A stretch of DNA of 30,238 bases from a virus, in IMG/VR virus record IMGVR_UViG_3300026519_000051, positions 1-30,238 of that record; one strand, written 5' to 3'. The notes under the pieces are model-generated. The model was not told the origin of the DNA. It ran no database searches and worked only from the letters and a program-made list of their open reading frames with translations. Positions 14,009 through 19,918 of this stretch are shown here, piece by piece; position 1 is the stretch's first letter, and every line of letters starts with the position of its first letter. Both the position numbers and the translations under genes were made by a program.

Positions 14009-14558
14009 CGGCAGGTACGGATGGTGTAGTTGGCACGTATTGTTGGAGGCTCGTGAGCATGTCGAGGCGGTCTCGCTCGTGGTCGTGGTTGGGGATGGGA
14101 CAGGTATAGGAATGTGCCGGGTCGAGTTCGGCGGCGAGCCGCTTGGTGTGCGGAGTCCGTGGGAAGAGCTGCCGGAGTTCGGCAGCGCGGGCGGCGATGT
14201 CGGCGCGACGGAGCTTTGGGTGGTTGAAGAGGCGGAAGTCGAATCCGTAGACGTCGGCGATGTGGATGTCGATATTCATCTCGAGGAAAATGAGGTCCGC
14301 CGGCTTCATGGGAGCGGCGACGTCGCCGAAGCCGGTGTAGGCTTCGTGCGCGTCGTGAAGGAGCGCTGGGAGACGGAGCCAGGGTGGCACAATGTGGGAG
14401 ACGATCAGCGAGTGGCGCGCGACGCTGATGGGCATGGTGGAGTTTCCTTGCCATCGGTGGATGCGGGATAGTGCTCGGCTGATGTAGTGCGGCGAGTAGT
14501 CGAGGGTGTGCGGGTTGGTCGGGTCAAACGTCGTTCCGTCGTGGGCGATCAGTTTCAT
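13983..14558 (-). CDS. HD-domain phosphohydrolase (YfbR-like nucleotidase)
   Basis: 191 residues from ATG 14558, which begins MKLIAHDGTTFDPTNPH. The metal site is spelled out by RIHRW (His34), ISVARHSLIVSHIV (His49), and ALLHDAHEAYTGFGD (His68-Asp69, Asp79). The layout matches phage HD hydrolases related to YfbR 5'-deoxynucleotidase, which dephosphorylate dNMPs and adjust nucleotide pools; other HD enzymes act on signalling nucleotides. The first 35 nt overlap the end of csrA, so translation is probably coupled. Confidence 0.8.
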   Translation of the reverse strand: MKLIAHDGTTFDPTNPHTLDYSPHYISRALSRIHRWQGNSTMPISVARHSLIVSHIVPPWLRLPALLHDAHEAYTGFGDVAAPMKPADLIFLEMNIDIHIADVYGFDFRLFNHPKLRRADIAARAAELRQLFPRTPHTKRLAAELDPAHSYTCPIPNHDHERDRLDMLTSLQQYVPTTPSVPADATTTPDH

Positions 14559-14706
14559 GGCTCTTTCTCGGTAGTCGTTGGATGTTGACGTCGTCTGGCG
14601 CTGCGATGGCGAGGCGGACGCGATTCGCGTCGATCCGGCGGACGTAGACGCGAATTTGGTCGCCGATGGCGATGGATTCACCGACTTTTCGGGTGAGAAC
14701 TAGCAT
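14524..14706 (-). CDS. csrA: CsrA-family translational regulator
   Basis: 60 residues, the size of bacterial CsrA/RsmA. The sequence MLVLTRKVGESIAIGDQIRV, then RRIDANRVRLAIAAPDDVNIQR, follows the family along its whole five-strand core. The RNA-contacting residues Leu4, Arg6 and Arg44 are kept. CsrA dimers bind GGA in hairpin loops near ribosome sites and repress or stabilise mRNAs, and in many bacteria they control flagellin. It lies between, and overlaps, the sigma-factor and HD genes, so regulation of the phage's own leaders or a takeover of host control are both possible. Confidence 0.92.
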   Translation of the reverse strand: MLVLTRKVGESIAIGDQIRVYVRRIDANRVRLAIAAPDDVNIQRLPRKSHETDRPRRNDV

Positions 14707-15254
14707 GTGGTCGTGCTCCGTTGTCTCAGGCAGGTAATGGCGTGGTCGTGGATGTCTCTGGCTTTGGCTTCAGTGACGGACAGGAATCGCGCGATGTCGT
14801 GGAAGGAGTGGCCCAGCCAATAGCGTGCGTAGAAGACGATGGTGGCGAGTGGTGGAAGTCCTTCGAGCTCGTCGTCGCTTGAGCGCCGGCGCGAGTCGGG
14901 GAGGTCGGGCTGGAGCGGGAAGTGCAGGACGTCGCGGATGGCTCCGGATTTGATGCGGCGACGCATGCTATCCGGTAGTCTGTCGTCGCGGCGGAGCTGG
15001 TCGGTAATGGCTCCGTTCATGTAATACCAGGCGAAGGTTGGGAAGCTGACTCCTCGCGTGGGGTCGAACCGCTCGATGGCGCGGATGAGGCCGAGAGATG
15101 CGGCCCCGAGTAGGTCGGCTGGCTCGTATCGTGGGAGATTCCGTGCGCGTAGCCTGGCGGTGCGCTCGGCGAGGTAGAGGTAGCGCTCAACCAGTTCGTT
15201 CCGTCGCTGCGTGGTGGGGGTGTTGTGGTAGGTGGTCCAGATGTGGTCGATCAT
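14700..15254 (-). CDS. FliA/WhiG-like sigma-70 family factor
   Basis: 184 residues, shorter than cellular FliA (about 240). Region 2 runs from about 18 to 90: LVERYLYLAERTARLRARNLP, ADLLGAASLGLIRAIERFDP and RGVSFPTFAWYYMNGAITDQLRRDD in order. A brief region 3 (LPDSMRRRIKSG) and region 4 (LPPLATIVFYARYWLGHSF through TEAKARDIHDHAITCLRQR) follow. The GVSFPTFAxYYxxGAIxDxLR pattern with no region 1 is that of flagellar-type group 3 sigma factors. It probably redirects host RNA polymerase to phage promoters. The 3' end overlaps csrA by 7 nt and the 5' end overlaps the integrase by 68 nt. Confidence 0.88.
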   Translation of the reverse strand: MIDHIWTTYHNTPTTQRRNELVERYLYLAERTARLRARNLPRYEPADLLGAASLGLIRAIERFDPTRGVSFPTFAWYYMNGAITDQLRRDDRLPDSMRRRIKSGAIRDVLHFPLQPDLPDSRRRSSDDELEGLPPLATIVFYARYWLGHSFHDIARFLSVTEAKARDIHDHAITCLRQRSTTTC

Positions 15255-16266
15255 CTGTTGGCCTCCATGCGTCAGTGATGGCGGGAAGTCGCTCGAGTGT
15301 GGCGGCGAGCAGTTCGTCCTCTGCTGCCGGGTCGATGTAATGTGCGATGGTGGTCTCGGAATCGGCGTGGCCGGCGGCTGCTTTGGCGATGTCGCGGGAA
15401 TCGAAATATCCCAGTCTCCGGACGGTGGTGAGGTGCCAACGACGGATGGCGTGGAATCCGAGCCGGCGGTTTGGCTGGATGGAAGCGGCGTCGTGTAGGC
15501 GATGGAAAAGTCGGTCGAGCCATCGCCTGTGGCGTCCGGTCCAGGGCAGGACGTAATCGTCGACGCGTGGTATCGTCTCGAGACAGGCGACGGCTTGGGC
15601 TGGGACGTACTGCCGTTTGGCCTTTCGCGCGCGGTGTGCCGATGCGGGGATGTGGGACCAGCGGCCTGGAAACGCGGGGTCGGGGGTGAGTGAGTCCCAG
15701 CGCATGGCGAGGGCCTGGCCGATTCTGAGGCCGGTCGTGGCGAGGAGGACGATGAGTGAGCGCCAGTAGTCGGGCGGCGACGGGTGCCAGGTCGGCTGAG
15801 TCATGTGGTGCGAGTGTGTTGCGAGTGCTCGCAGTTCGTCGGTCGTATAGCAGGGCTTCGGTTCGCGCGGCGGGTTTGCCGGGGTCGGGATGAGCGGCGG
15901 TAGCGTGATAAGTCCGCGGTTCATGCGTCCGGACGGATCGCGCGTGCGGGGGCCGGCGAAGTCGAGTATTCGCTGGATCTGTCTGGCGTGTTTGCGCGCT
16001 GTCCAGGGGGAGATGGTGGGGCGGGATCGGCCGGGCAGCTCGTAGAGCTGGGCCGAGAACTGTGCGGCGACATGGTCGTCGATATCGCCGAGTGGCGGGT
16101 CGCCGGTGAGTCGGCGCCAATGTGCGACGCTCTCGTCGTAGGAGACTTTTGTGGCGGGTGCGAGGTGCCGGCCACGGATCCAGAGCGGGAGAAACTCGGC
16201 GTGGTAGAACTCTGAGAGAGTTTGCGCAGGCAGATCCTGCGCGGATGGTGCGTAGAGTCGTAGCAT
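15187..16266 (-). CDS. int: Tyrosine-recombinase integrase
   Basis: 359 residues. A SAM-like core-binding domain occupies about 15-110 (TLSEFYHAEFLPLW, TKVSYDESVAHWRRLTG) and the catalytic domain about 140-320. The catalytic residues are Arg181 in LATTGLRIGQALAMRW, Lys near 217, His272-x-x-Arg275 in GFHAIRRWHL, His300 in AAAGHADSETTIAHY, and nucleophile Tyr310. It catalyses attP-attB exchange; the tRNA-Arg half-gene 175 bp upstream is the likely attP core. The C-terminal coding region overlaps the sigma-factor gene by 68 nt. A hairpin-flanked promoter lies about 120 bp upstream. Confidence 0.93.
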   Translation of the reverse strand: MLRLYAPSAQDLPAQTLSEFYHAEFLPLWIRGRHLAPATKVSYDESVAHWRRLTGDPPLGDIDDHVAAQFSAQLYELPGRSRPTISPWTARKHARQIQRILDFAGPRTRDPSGRMNRGLITLPPLIPTPANPPREPKPCYTTDELRALATHSHHMTQPTWHPSPPDYWRSLIVLLATTGLRIGQALAMRWDSLTPDPAFPGRWSHIPASAHRARKAKRQYVPAQAVACLETIPRVDDYVLPWTGRHRRWLDRLFHRLHDAASIQPNRRLGFHAIRRWHLTTVRRLGYFDSRDIAKAAAGHADSETTIAHYIDPAAEDELLAATLERLPAITDAWRPTDDRPHLDHLPQHPHHAATERTG

Positions 16267-16296
16267 GGCGGCGTGCCTTCGTATGTCGCGCGCCGT

Positions 16297-16317
16297 CCAT
16301 GGAAGAGCGTTCCATGG
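16297..16317 (-). promoter_or_regulatory. Palindrome in the integrase leader
   Basis: CCATGGAA at 16297-16304 and TTCCATGG at 16310-16317 form a perfect 8-bp inverted repeat with 5-bp spacing, 31 bp before the integrase ATG. It lies between the presumed promoter and the coding start. It could be a repressor or excisionase site, or an RNA hairpin in the leader. Confidence 0.45.
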
Positions 16318-16386
16318 CTCGCATCGTGCGGCTGCCTAGCTTCGAGTTGTGTTGGGCGCGGATGCGCAGTTGGTTTTGCTATGGAA

Positions 16387-16420
16387 AAGATAGTATAGAC
16401 TCACTCGCGCGCCAAGTGAG
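16387..16420 (-). promoter_or_regulatory. Candidate integrase promoter with overlapping inverted repeat
   Basis: On the minus strand TTGGCG (16410-16415) and TATCTT (16387-16392) are spaced by 17 bp, four of six matches each to sigma70 boxes. CTCACT at 16400-16405 and AGTGAG at 16415-16420 form an inverted repeat that covers the -35 region and could be an operator. This is the best promoter-like sequence upstream of int. Confidence 0.45.
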
Positions 16421-16439
16421 ATGTGACAGAAAAGTGGCC

Positions 16440-16487
16440 ATCGGCCTACGGAACCGAAGGTTACAGGTTCGAATCCTGTGGGGTGTA
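16440..16487 (+). other. 3' half of tRNA-Arg(ACG): probable attP core
   Basis: The segment reads as a tRNA from position 26 to the discriminator. It has anticodon stem TCGGC, loop CTACGGA (anticodon ACG), and stem strand ACCGA with one C-A mismatch at the loop. The variable loop is AGGTT, the T-arm is ACAGG/TTCGAAT/CCTGT, and GGGGTGT is the 3' acceptor strand, followed by A. No D-arm or 5' acceptor strand precedes it, so it is not a functional gene by itself. Phages that integrate into tRNA genes carry exactly such a 3' half so that the host tRNA is restored on integration. The integrase gene starts 175 bp away. Confidence 0.8.
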
Positions 16488-16519
16488 CTAACTTAGGGCG
16501 AAGAGAAATTTTGGGAAAA

Positions 16520-16567
16520 ACACCCCAGAAGATGGTCTGATGGCGGGTTCGACTCCCGCCGGGCGTT
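16520..16567 (+). other. Second tRNA-like T-arm element
   Basis: GCGGG/TTCGACT/CCCGC at 16543-16559 is a perfect T-stem-loop with the universal TTCGA core, followed by CGGGCG as if by an acceptor strand. Before it, CAGA and TCTG could pair like a long variable arm. ACACCCC at 16520-16526 is the exact complement of the 3' acceptor strand of the tRNA-Arg half at 16480-16486. No complete cloverleaf can be drawn. It could be a remnant of another tRNA or tmRNA 3' end (an old attachment site) or a structured RNA. Confidence 0.5.
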
Positions 16568-16569
16568 TT

Positions 16570-16648
16570 GGCGCCGCCGATCTCTGGCTCGCTGCTTACG
16601 CGGCTGGTTGTGAGTTGGTTTTGCGACTTTCGGCGGCGCCTCTTTTTC
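16570..16648 (+). terminator. Large stem-loop followed by U-run
   Basis: GGCGCCGCCGA (16570-16580) pairs perfectly with TCGGCGGCGCC (16630-16640) and is followed by TCTTTTTC. Two smaller hairpins can form inside the 49-nt loop (GCTGC/GCGGC and AGTTG/CGACT with a G-U pair each). On the plus strand this reads as a terminator for whatever is transcribed through the tRNA-like region; the branched loop would also suit a structured RNA. Confidence 0.5.
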
Positions 16649-16695
16649 AAGTATGGCATATCTGCCGGGAAATGAACCGCTGTTCAGTCGGGTGA

Positions 16696-16722
16696 GACCT
16701 TCGGTTTGACGAACCGAAGGTC
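16696..16722. promoter_or_regulatory. Perfect 11-bp inverted repeat sharing sequence with the attP core
   Basis: GACCTTCGGTT (16696-16706) and AACCGAAGGTC (16712-16722) are exact complements around TGACG. The right arm with its preceding G repeats the GAACCGAAGGT of the tRNA anticodon/variable region at 16451-16461. Possibilities are an integrase arm site, a repressor operator for the lipoprotein gene downstream, or a small hairpin terminator. A TATACT box lies about 30 bp further on. Confidence 0.55.
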
Positions 16723-16807
16723 AAAATAGTCCACGTGGTGGTATACTGGTGGGCGATGGGGCGGCGTGTGAGTGTCTGGTGGTGGTTTTCTGCGTGGAGG
16801 GTGTGCC

Positions 16808-17644
16808 GTGCGGTGTGTGGCATTTTTCGCGGCTCTGTGCGTGGTGTTCGGGTGTGCGGACGTGGGCGAAGTCGAGGTGTCGAGGGATGCGGCGGTCAAT
16901 GAAGCGCGGGTGGGCGCGAGTGATGAAGGGGTGAAGGAGCCAGCAGGGGACGGCAACGTCGCGGGTGACAGCGGCGTGGGAGGTTCAGCAGCGCGGGAGG
17001 CTGATCTGATTTTGGAGGGGTGGCATTTTCGGAGTGAGGATGGGTGGGTTCATGTGCGCGGGCGAGTGACGAACAATACGGGGGAGCGTCTCGCGAATGT
17101 GATGGTAGTGGCGCAGTTTTTCACGGCGAGCGGGCAATTCGTGAAGACGGCGGAGGCTGTCGTCGATTTCAACCCGATTTTGCCGGGGCAGACCAGTCCA
17201 TTTCATGCGTGGACGAGTGGGAATCCGGCGATAGCGCGAGCGACGATAAGTTTCTCGCGTCCGCTAGGTGGTACCTTTTCGTTGGCGACTCGGGAGGAGT
17301 ATGAGGCGCCGACACCGGAGGAGTTGGCAGCGGCGAAACGTGCGCGAGAGGAGCTGGAGCGGAAACGACGCGAGCTGGAGGAGCGTATAGCGGAGGCTGA
17401 AGAGAAGGCGAAATGGCGGACGTGGAAGACAGCGGACGGTCTGCATGAGCGGCGTGCGAAGTTCGTTGGTTTGCGAGCGGGAAAGGTGACACTCGAGAAG
17501 GAGGACGGATCGCGCGTTGAGTTGGGGCTGGATGTGCTCTGCGAGGCGGATCAGGAGTTCATTCGGCGCCGGGAATGGACGAAGGCCAGCCGGGAGTTGC
17601 GGCGGGAGCTGAAGGACCTCGGGAAGGCAAATGGGGGGAAGTAA
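16808..17644 (+). CDS. Lipoprotein with SHD1-like C-terminal domain (lysogenic-conversion candidate)
   Basis: 278 residues from GTG 16808, chosen for GGAGG seven bases upstream and because the signal sequence then starts cleanly; an upstream ATG at 16772 is the alternative. The signal VAFFAALCVVFGC ends in a lipobox with Cys16. A Gly/Ala/Glu-rich linker follows, then an FxLYD-like beta domain (about 65-160: HFRSEDGWVHVRGRVTNNTG, RLANVMVVAQFF, ATISFSRP). Next come a charged coiled coil (LAAAKRAREELERKRRELEE) and an SHD1-like domain (RTWKTADGLHERRAKFVG, GKVTLEKEDGSRVELGL, LCEADQEFIRRR). SHD1 domains of this sort abound in planctomycete secreted proteins. It is the only plus-strand gene, set between attP and the early operon, typical of a gene expressed from the prophage. 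Confidence 0.83.
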   Translation: MRCVAFFAALCVVFGCADVGEVEVSRDAAVNEARVGASDEGVKEPAGDGNVAGDSGVGGSAAREADLILEGWHFRSEDGWVHVRGRVTNNTGERLANVMVVAQFFTASGQFVKTAEAVVDFNPILPGQTSPFHAWTSGNPAIARATISFSRPLGGTFSLATREEYEAPTPEELAAAKRAREELERKRRELEERIAEAEEKAKWRTWKTADGLHERRAKFVGLRAGKVTLEKEDGSRVELGLDVLCEADQEFIRRREWTKASRELRRELKDLGKANGGK

Positions 17645-17646
17645 GA

Positions 17647-17856
17647 TTAGGCGTGTTTTGGACGCCTGGTTTTCCGGGCGGGCCGTCCTCGTGGCGGGAG
17701 GTCGGCGAGCTTCGGGTTCCCTGCCCACTCGGCGAGCGCCGTGCGTACGGCGGCGCTGAATTCGATCTTGTCCTTCTTCGCGCGGCGAGTGATCGCGCGA
17801 TAGAGGGCGTCAGACAGTCGGATGGTGATGGTACGACTCGGCGACATGTGCGGCAT
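17647..17856 (-). CDS. Ribbon-helix-helix DNA-binding protein
   Basis: 69 residues from ATG 17856 (or ATG 17847). SRTITIRLSDALYRAITRRAKKDKIEFSAAVRTALAEW is a canonical RHH: a beta strand with alternating polar residues, helix A, turn, helix B. A basic tail follows (RGRPARKTRRPK). RHH dimers bind short inverted repeats and often act as phage Arc/Mnt-type repressors. It is the last gene of the early block, just after the serine recombinase, and converges with the lipoprotein gene with a 2-bp gap. Confidence 0.83.
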   Translation of the reverse strand: MPHMSPSRTITIRLSDALYRAITRRAKKDKIEFSAAVRTALAEWAGNPKLADLPPRGRPARKTRRPKHA

Positions 17857-17879
17857 AGTATCGTCCTTGTCTCGGCGGA

Positions 17880-18671
17880 TCAATGTCGATTCCGTGTCGC
17901 TGGCCGGCGCCGCCGTCGGACCCAGCGCGGCGAATCGCTCGCGCCGCCCCAGCGGCGAGAGTCCTCGCTGACAATCGGAAATCCCTCGCGGGCGGCGACG
18001 ATCGCGCGGCGTACGCGGGATCGGTTCCACGGCCGGCCGTCTCGATTGGTCCATCGGTAGCGCCGGCAGTGGTCGACGATCTGGTCGTAGGTCATGCCGG
18101 CCTCGCGTAGTTCGAGGAGCCGGCGGCACTGGCGGCGCTCCTTCGGCCGCGGCTGGAACTGCCGACGGCCGTCAACGTCGATGATCTGCCAGCCGAGCGG
18201 AGCGAGTCGCGGGGCCATGGTCGGTATCTTCTGTGCCCGTCGCTCGCGGGCGGCGTCTCGCCGGCGCTCGCTGATACGGTCGCGCTCGAGCTCCGCAAAT
18301 GCGAGGACCATGTGGAGCATGGCGCGGCCCATGGGCGTGGTCGTGTCGACGTCGACATCGAGGCAGTGGACGCCGATGCCATCTGCGGTGAGCTGGGCGA
18401 TGACGGTCGCGCCGTCGATGAGCGATCTGAAAGCGCGGTCGAGCTTGGCGACGACGAGGTGGTCGCCGGCGCGCATGCCGGCGAGTTCTCTTCCTGCCGG
18501 CCGGCGGAAGAGCGGCATGGCGCCGGATACTCCGCGGTCGACGAGGATCTTCAGCTCGCCGGCGTCGTTGAGACGCCGATCGTAGTAGTCCTCGATCAGC
18601 CGCCGCTGGGCCTCTATGGAGATCGAGGCCGAGCGGTCGACTGATAGGCGACAGTAGCCGTAGACGGTCAT
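17880..18671 (-). CDS. Serine recombinase (resolvase/invertase-type)
   Basis: 263 residues from ATG 18671, which overlaps the upstream TGA by one base. The catalytic domain shows VYGYCRLSVDRSASIS (nucleophile Ser in YxRxS), ILVDRGVSGAM, RRPAGRELAGMRAGDHLVVAKLDRAFRS, and the dimer helix MGRAMLHMVLAFAELERDRISER. The C-terminal part has a putative helix-turn-helix (GMTYDQIVDHCRRYRW, WNRSRVRRAIVAAREGF). It is larger than simple resolvases but far smaller than large serine integrases. With a tyrosine integrase present, this enzyme may resolve multimers, invert a segment or regulate; no paired inverted crossover sites were spotted. Confidence 0.88.
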   Translation of the reverse strand: MTVYGYCRLSVDRSASISIEAQRRLIEDYYDRRLNDAGELKILVDRGVSGAMPLFRRPAGRELAGMRAGDHLVVAKLDRAFRSLIDGATVIAQLTADGIGVHCLDVDVDTTTPMGRAMLHMVLAFAELERDRISERRRDAARERRAQKIPTMAPRLAPLGWQIIDVDGRRQFQPRPKERRQCRRLLELREAGMTYDQIVDHCRRYRWTNRDGRPWNRSRVRRAIVAAREGFPIVSEDSRRWGGASDSPRWVRRRRRPATRNRH

Positions 18672-19915
18672 CAGGTCGCCTGGCGCAGGACGCGAGCCGC
18701 GACGGTGGCGACGAGGCGTGGCCATGAGGTCTGGGCGGTCTCATCGTCAGCGGCGATGATCAGCTCGCGGAGTCTGGACGCGTGGATGCCTGCGTCTGGG
18801 TCGATCTGATGGCGGGCGATCCACTCGTCGACTCCAGTCTGGCAGAGACCGGCGGCGATGGCGTCGTCGCGGGTGACAAGTGGGTCATGCGTCAGTACGA
18901 TCGGTTCGAGCGGCGCGAAGTCATGGTCCAGCTCGTTGCCGGCCTCGATGGCTTTCGCCGCTGCCGCGAAGGCAGTGAGCTCGTCGGTGTGTCGTGCGAG
19001 CTCCGCGACGCAGCTCCATCGGCCGAACAGCTTGAGCTGTTCCGCGCCGGAGAGCCGCTCGACATAGATCTCGTCATCCCACGATAGTGGATGAGAGACG
19101 AGGTCGACGCGGTCCCAGCCGGCGCCGAGTGATGACGGCCGGACAAACTGGGTGCGTGAGATGGGTACCCAACCCAGCTTGGCCCAGGCAGATGGAGCTG
19201 GGTCGCATTGGCGGAGATCGACGACCTCGACGGGTGCGCCGAGGACGTCGTACCGGACGGCCCAGCGCTGGGATGGGTCGGACCACTCTCCCCAGGCCTG
19301 CCATGCGGTGCCGGCGAAGACCTCGAGATCGCTGCGGGGTGGCTCTTCGTCCGGGCGTTCGGCGAGTGCCCGTGCCTTGCGGGCCGCCTCGATGCGTCGG
19401 ATGATCCAGCGGATGTGGCGGCGATCGCCTGGCGTGATCGGGTAATGAGACATCACGGTCCAGTCGACGAGGACCTGGCTGGGCGCGCGGTCGAGCCAGG
19501 TGTAGGTGCGATAGACGATAGTGTCTTGGACGGGAGCCCCCCGATCAGCGATAAGGTCGGCGACTGATCCCCACCACATTTGTGTCCCGACGACGCGAAA
19601 CGCGCCGGCGGGATGGCGGCAGACGTAGATGGCACCGTTTAGGCACTCCGCATGGACCCCGTCGAGCCCGTGCGACACGGCTGTGTCGCGGTACTCTCGG
19701 AGCTTAACGATCCACGGGCGGTCATGGATCCAGCCGGCGCCGGAAAGGCCACTGCGGCTGGTGTAGTAGCACTCACCGCCGTACTGGCGGTGGAAATCAT
19801 GGATGACGACATCGCCGTACCATAGGACCAGGTCTCGGCGGGCGTCGTAAATCGGGTCACAGAATCCGGATCCCCAGGACAGGTTGAGTCGTTTGGGCAT
19901 TTTTGTGGTCTCCAA
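18671..19915 (-). CDS. Large early protein, unknown
   Basis: 414 residues, soluble, rich in Trp and Asp. Visible elements are NLSWGSGFCDPIYDARRDLV, a Tyr/Trp-rich region (YGGECYYTSRSG, GTQMWWGSVADLIADRG), a basic helix (RRHIRWIIRRIEAARKARAL), and a C-terminal region suggestive of a small helical DNA-binding fold (DAIAAGLCQTGVDEWIARH, then GIHASRLRELIIAAD). I do not recognise the family. It is transcribed from the strong early promoter with its upstream neighbour. Early, operator-controlled, unknown proteins of this size are candidates for host takeover or counter-defence, which is speculation. Confidence 0.72.
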   Translation of the reverse strand: METTKMPKRLNLSWGSGFCDPIYDARRDLVLWYGDVVIHDFHRQYGGECYYTSRSGLSGAGWIHDRPWIVKLREYRDTAVSHGLDGVHAECLNGAIYVCRHPAGAFRVVGTQMWWGSVADLIADRGAPVQDTIVYRTYTWLDRAPSQVLVDWTVMSHYPITPGDRRHIRWIIRRIEAARKARALAERPDEEPPRSDLEVFAGTAWQAWGEWSDPSQRWAVRYDVLGAPVEVVDLRQCDPAPSAWAKLGWVPISRTQFVRPSSLGAGWDRVDLVSHPLSWDDEIYVERLSGAEQLKLFGRWSCVAELARHTDELTAFAAAAKAIEAGNELDHDFAPLEPIVLTHDPLVTRDDAIAAGLCQTGVDEWIARHQIDPDAGIHASRLRELIIAADDETAQTSWPRLVATVAARVLRQAT

Positions 19916-19918
19916 AAA

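Larger units (their letters stand above)
16267..16807. other. 540-bp non-coding attachment and control region
   Basis: No convincing gene is present on either strand. The region holds, in order, an integrase-leader palindrome, the integrase promoter, the tRNA-Arg half, a second T-arm element, a large stem-loop, an 11-bp inverted repeat, and the start region of the lipoprotein gene. The reading frame antisense to the tRNA half (with VHPTGFEPVTFGS) is the well-known spurious translation of tRNA complements. Confidence 0.75.

Noticed and set aside
15272-16324. Alternative minus-strand frame over the integrase gene
   Set aside because: Arg/Pro/His-rich shadow. The integrase frame carries the full catalytic set.
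16463-16567. Circularly permuted tRNA (3' half upstream of 5' half)
   Set aside because: ACACCCC at 16520-16526 does pair with the acceptor strand, but no D-stem follows it and a second T-arm comes instead, so a permuted cloverleaf cannot be completed.
16520-16567. Complete tRNA-Pro or long-variable-arm tRNA at the second T-arm
   Set aside because: A TTTGGGA loop lies upstream but the flanking stems do not pair, and no 5' acceptor strand complements the 3' end.
16336-16659. Minus-strand reading frame with VHPTGFEPVTFGS-type sequence
   Set aside because: This is the familiar antisense translation of a tRNA 3' half and appears spuriously in many genomes. It crosses attP, a T-arm and a large stem-loop.
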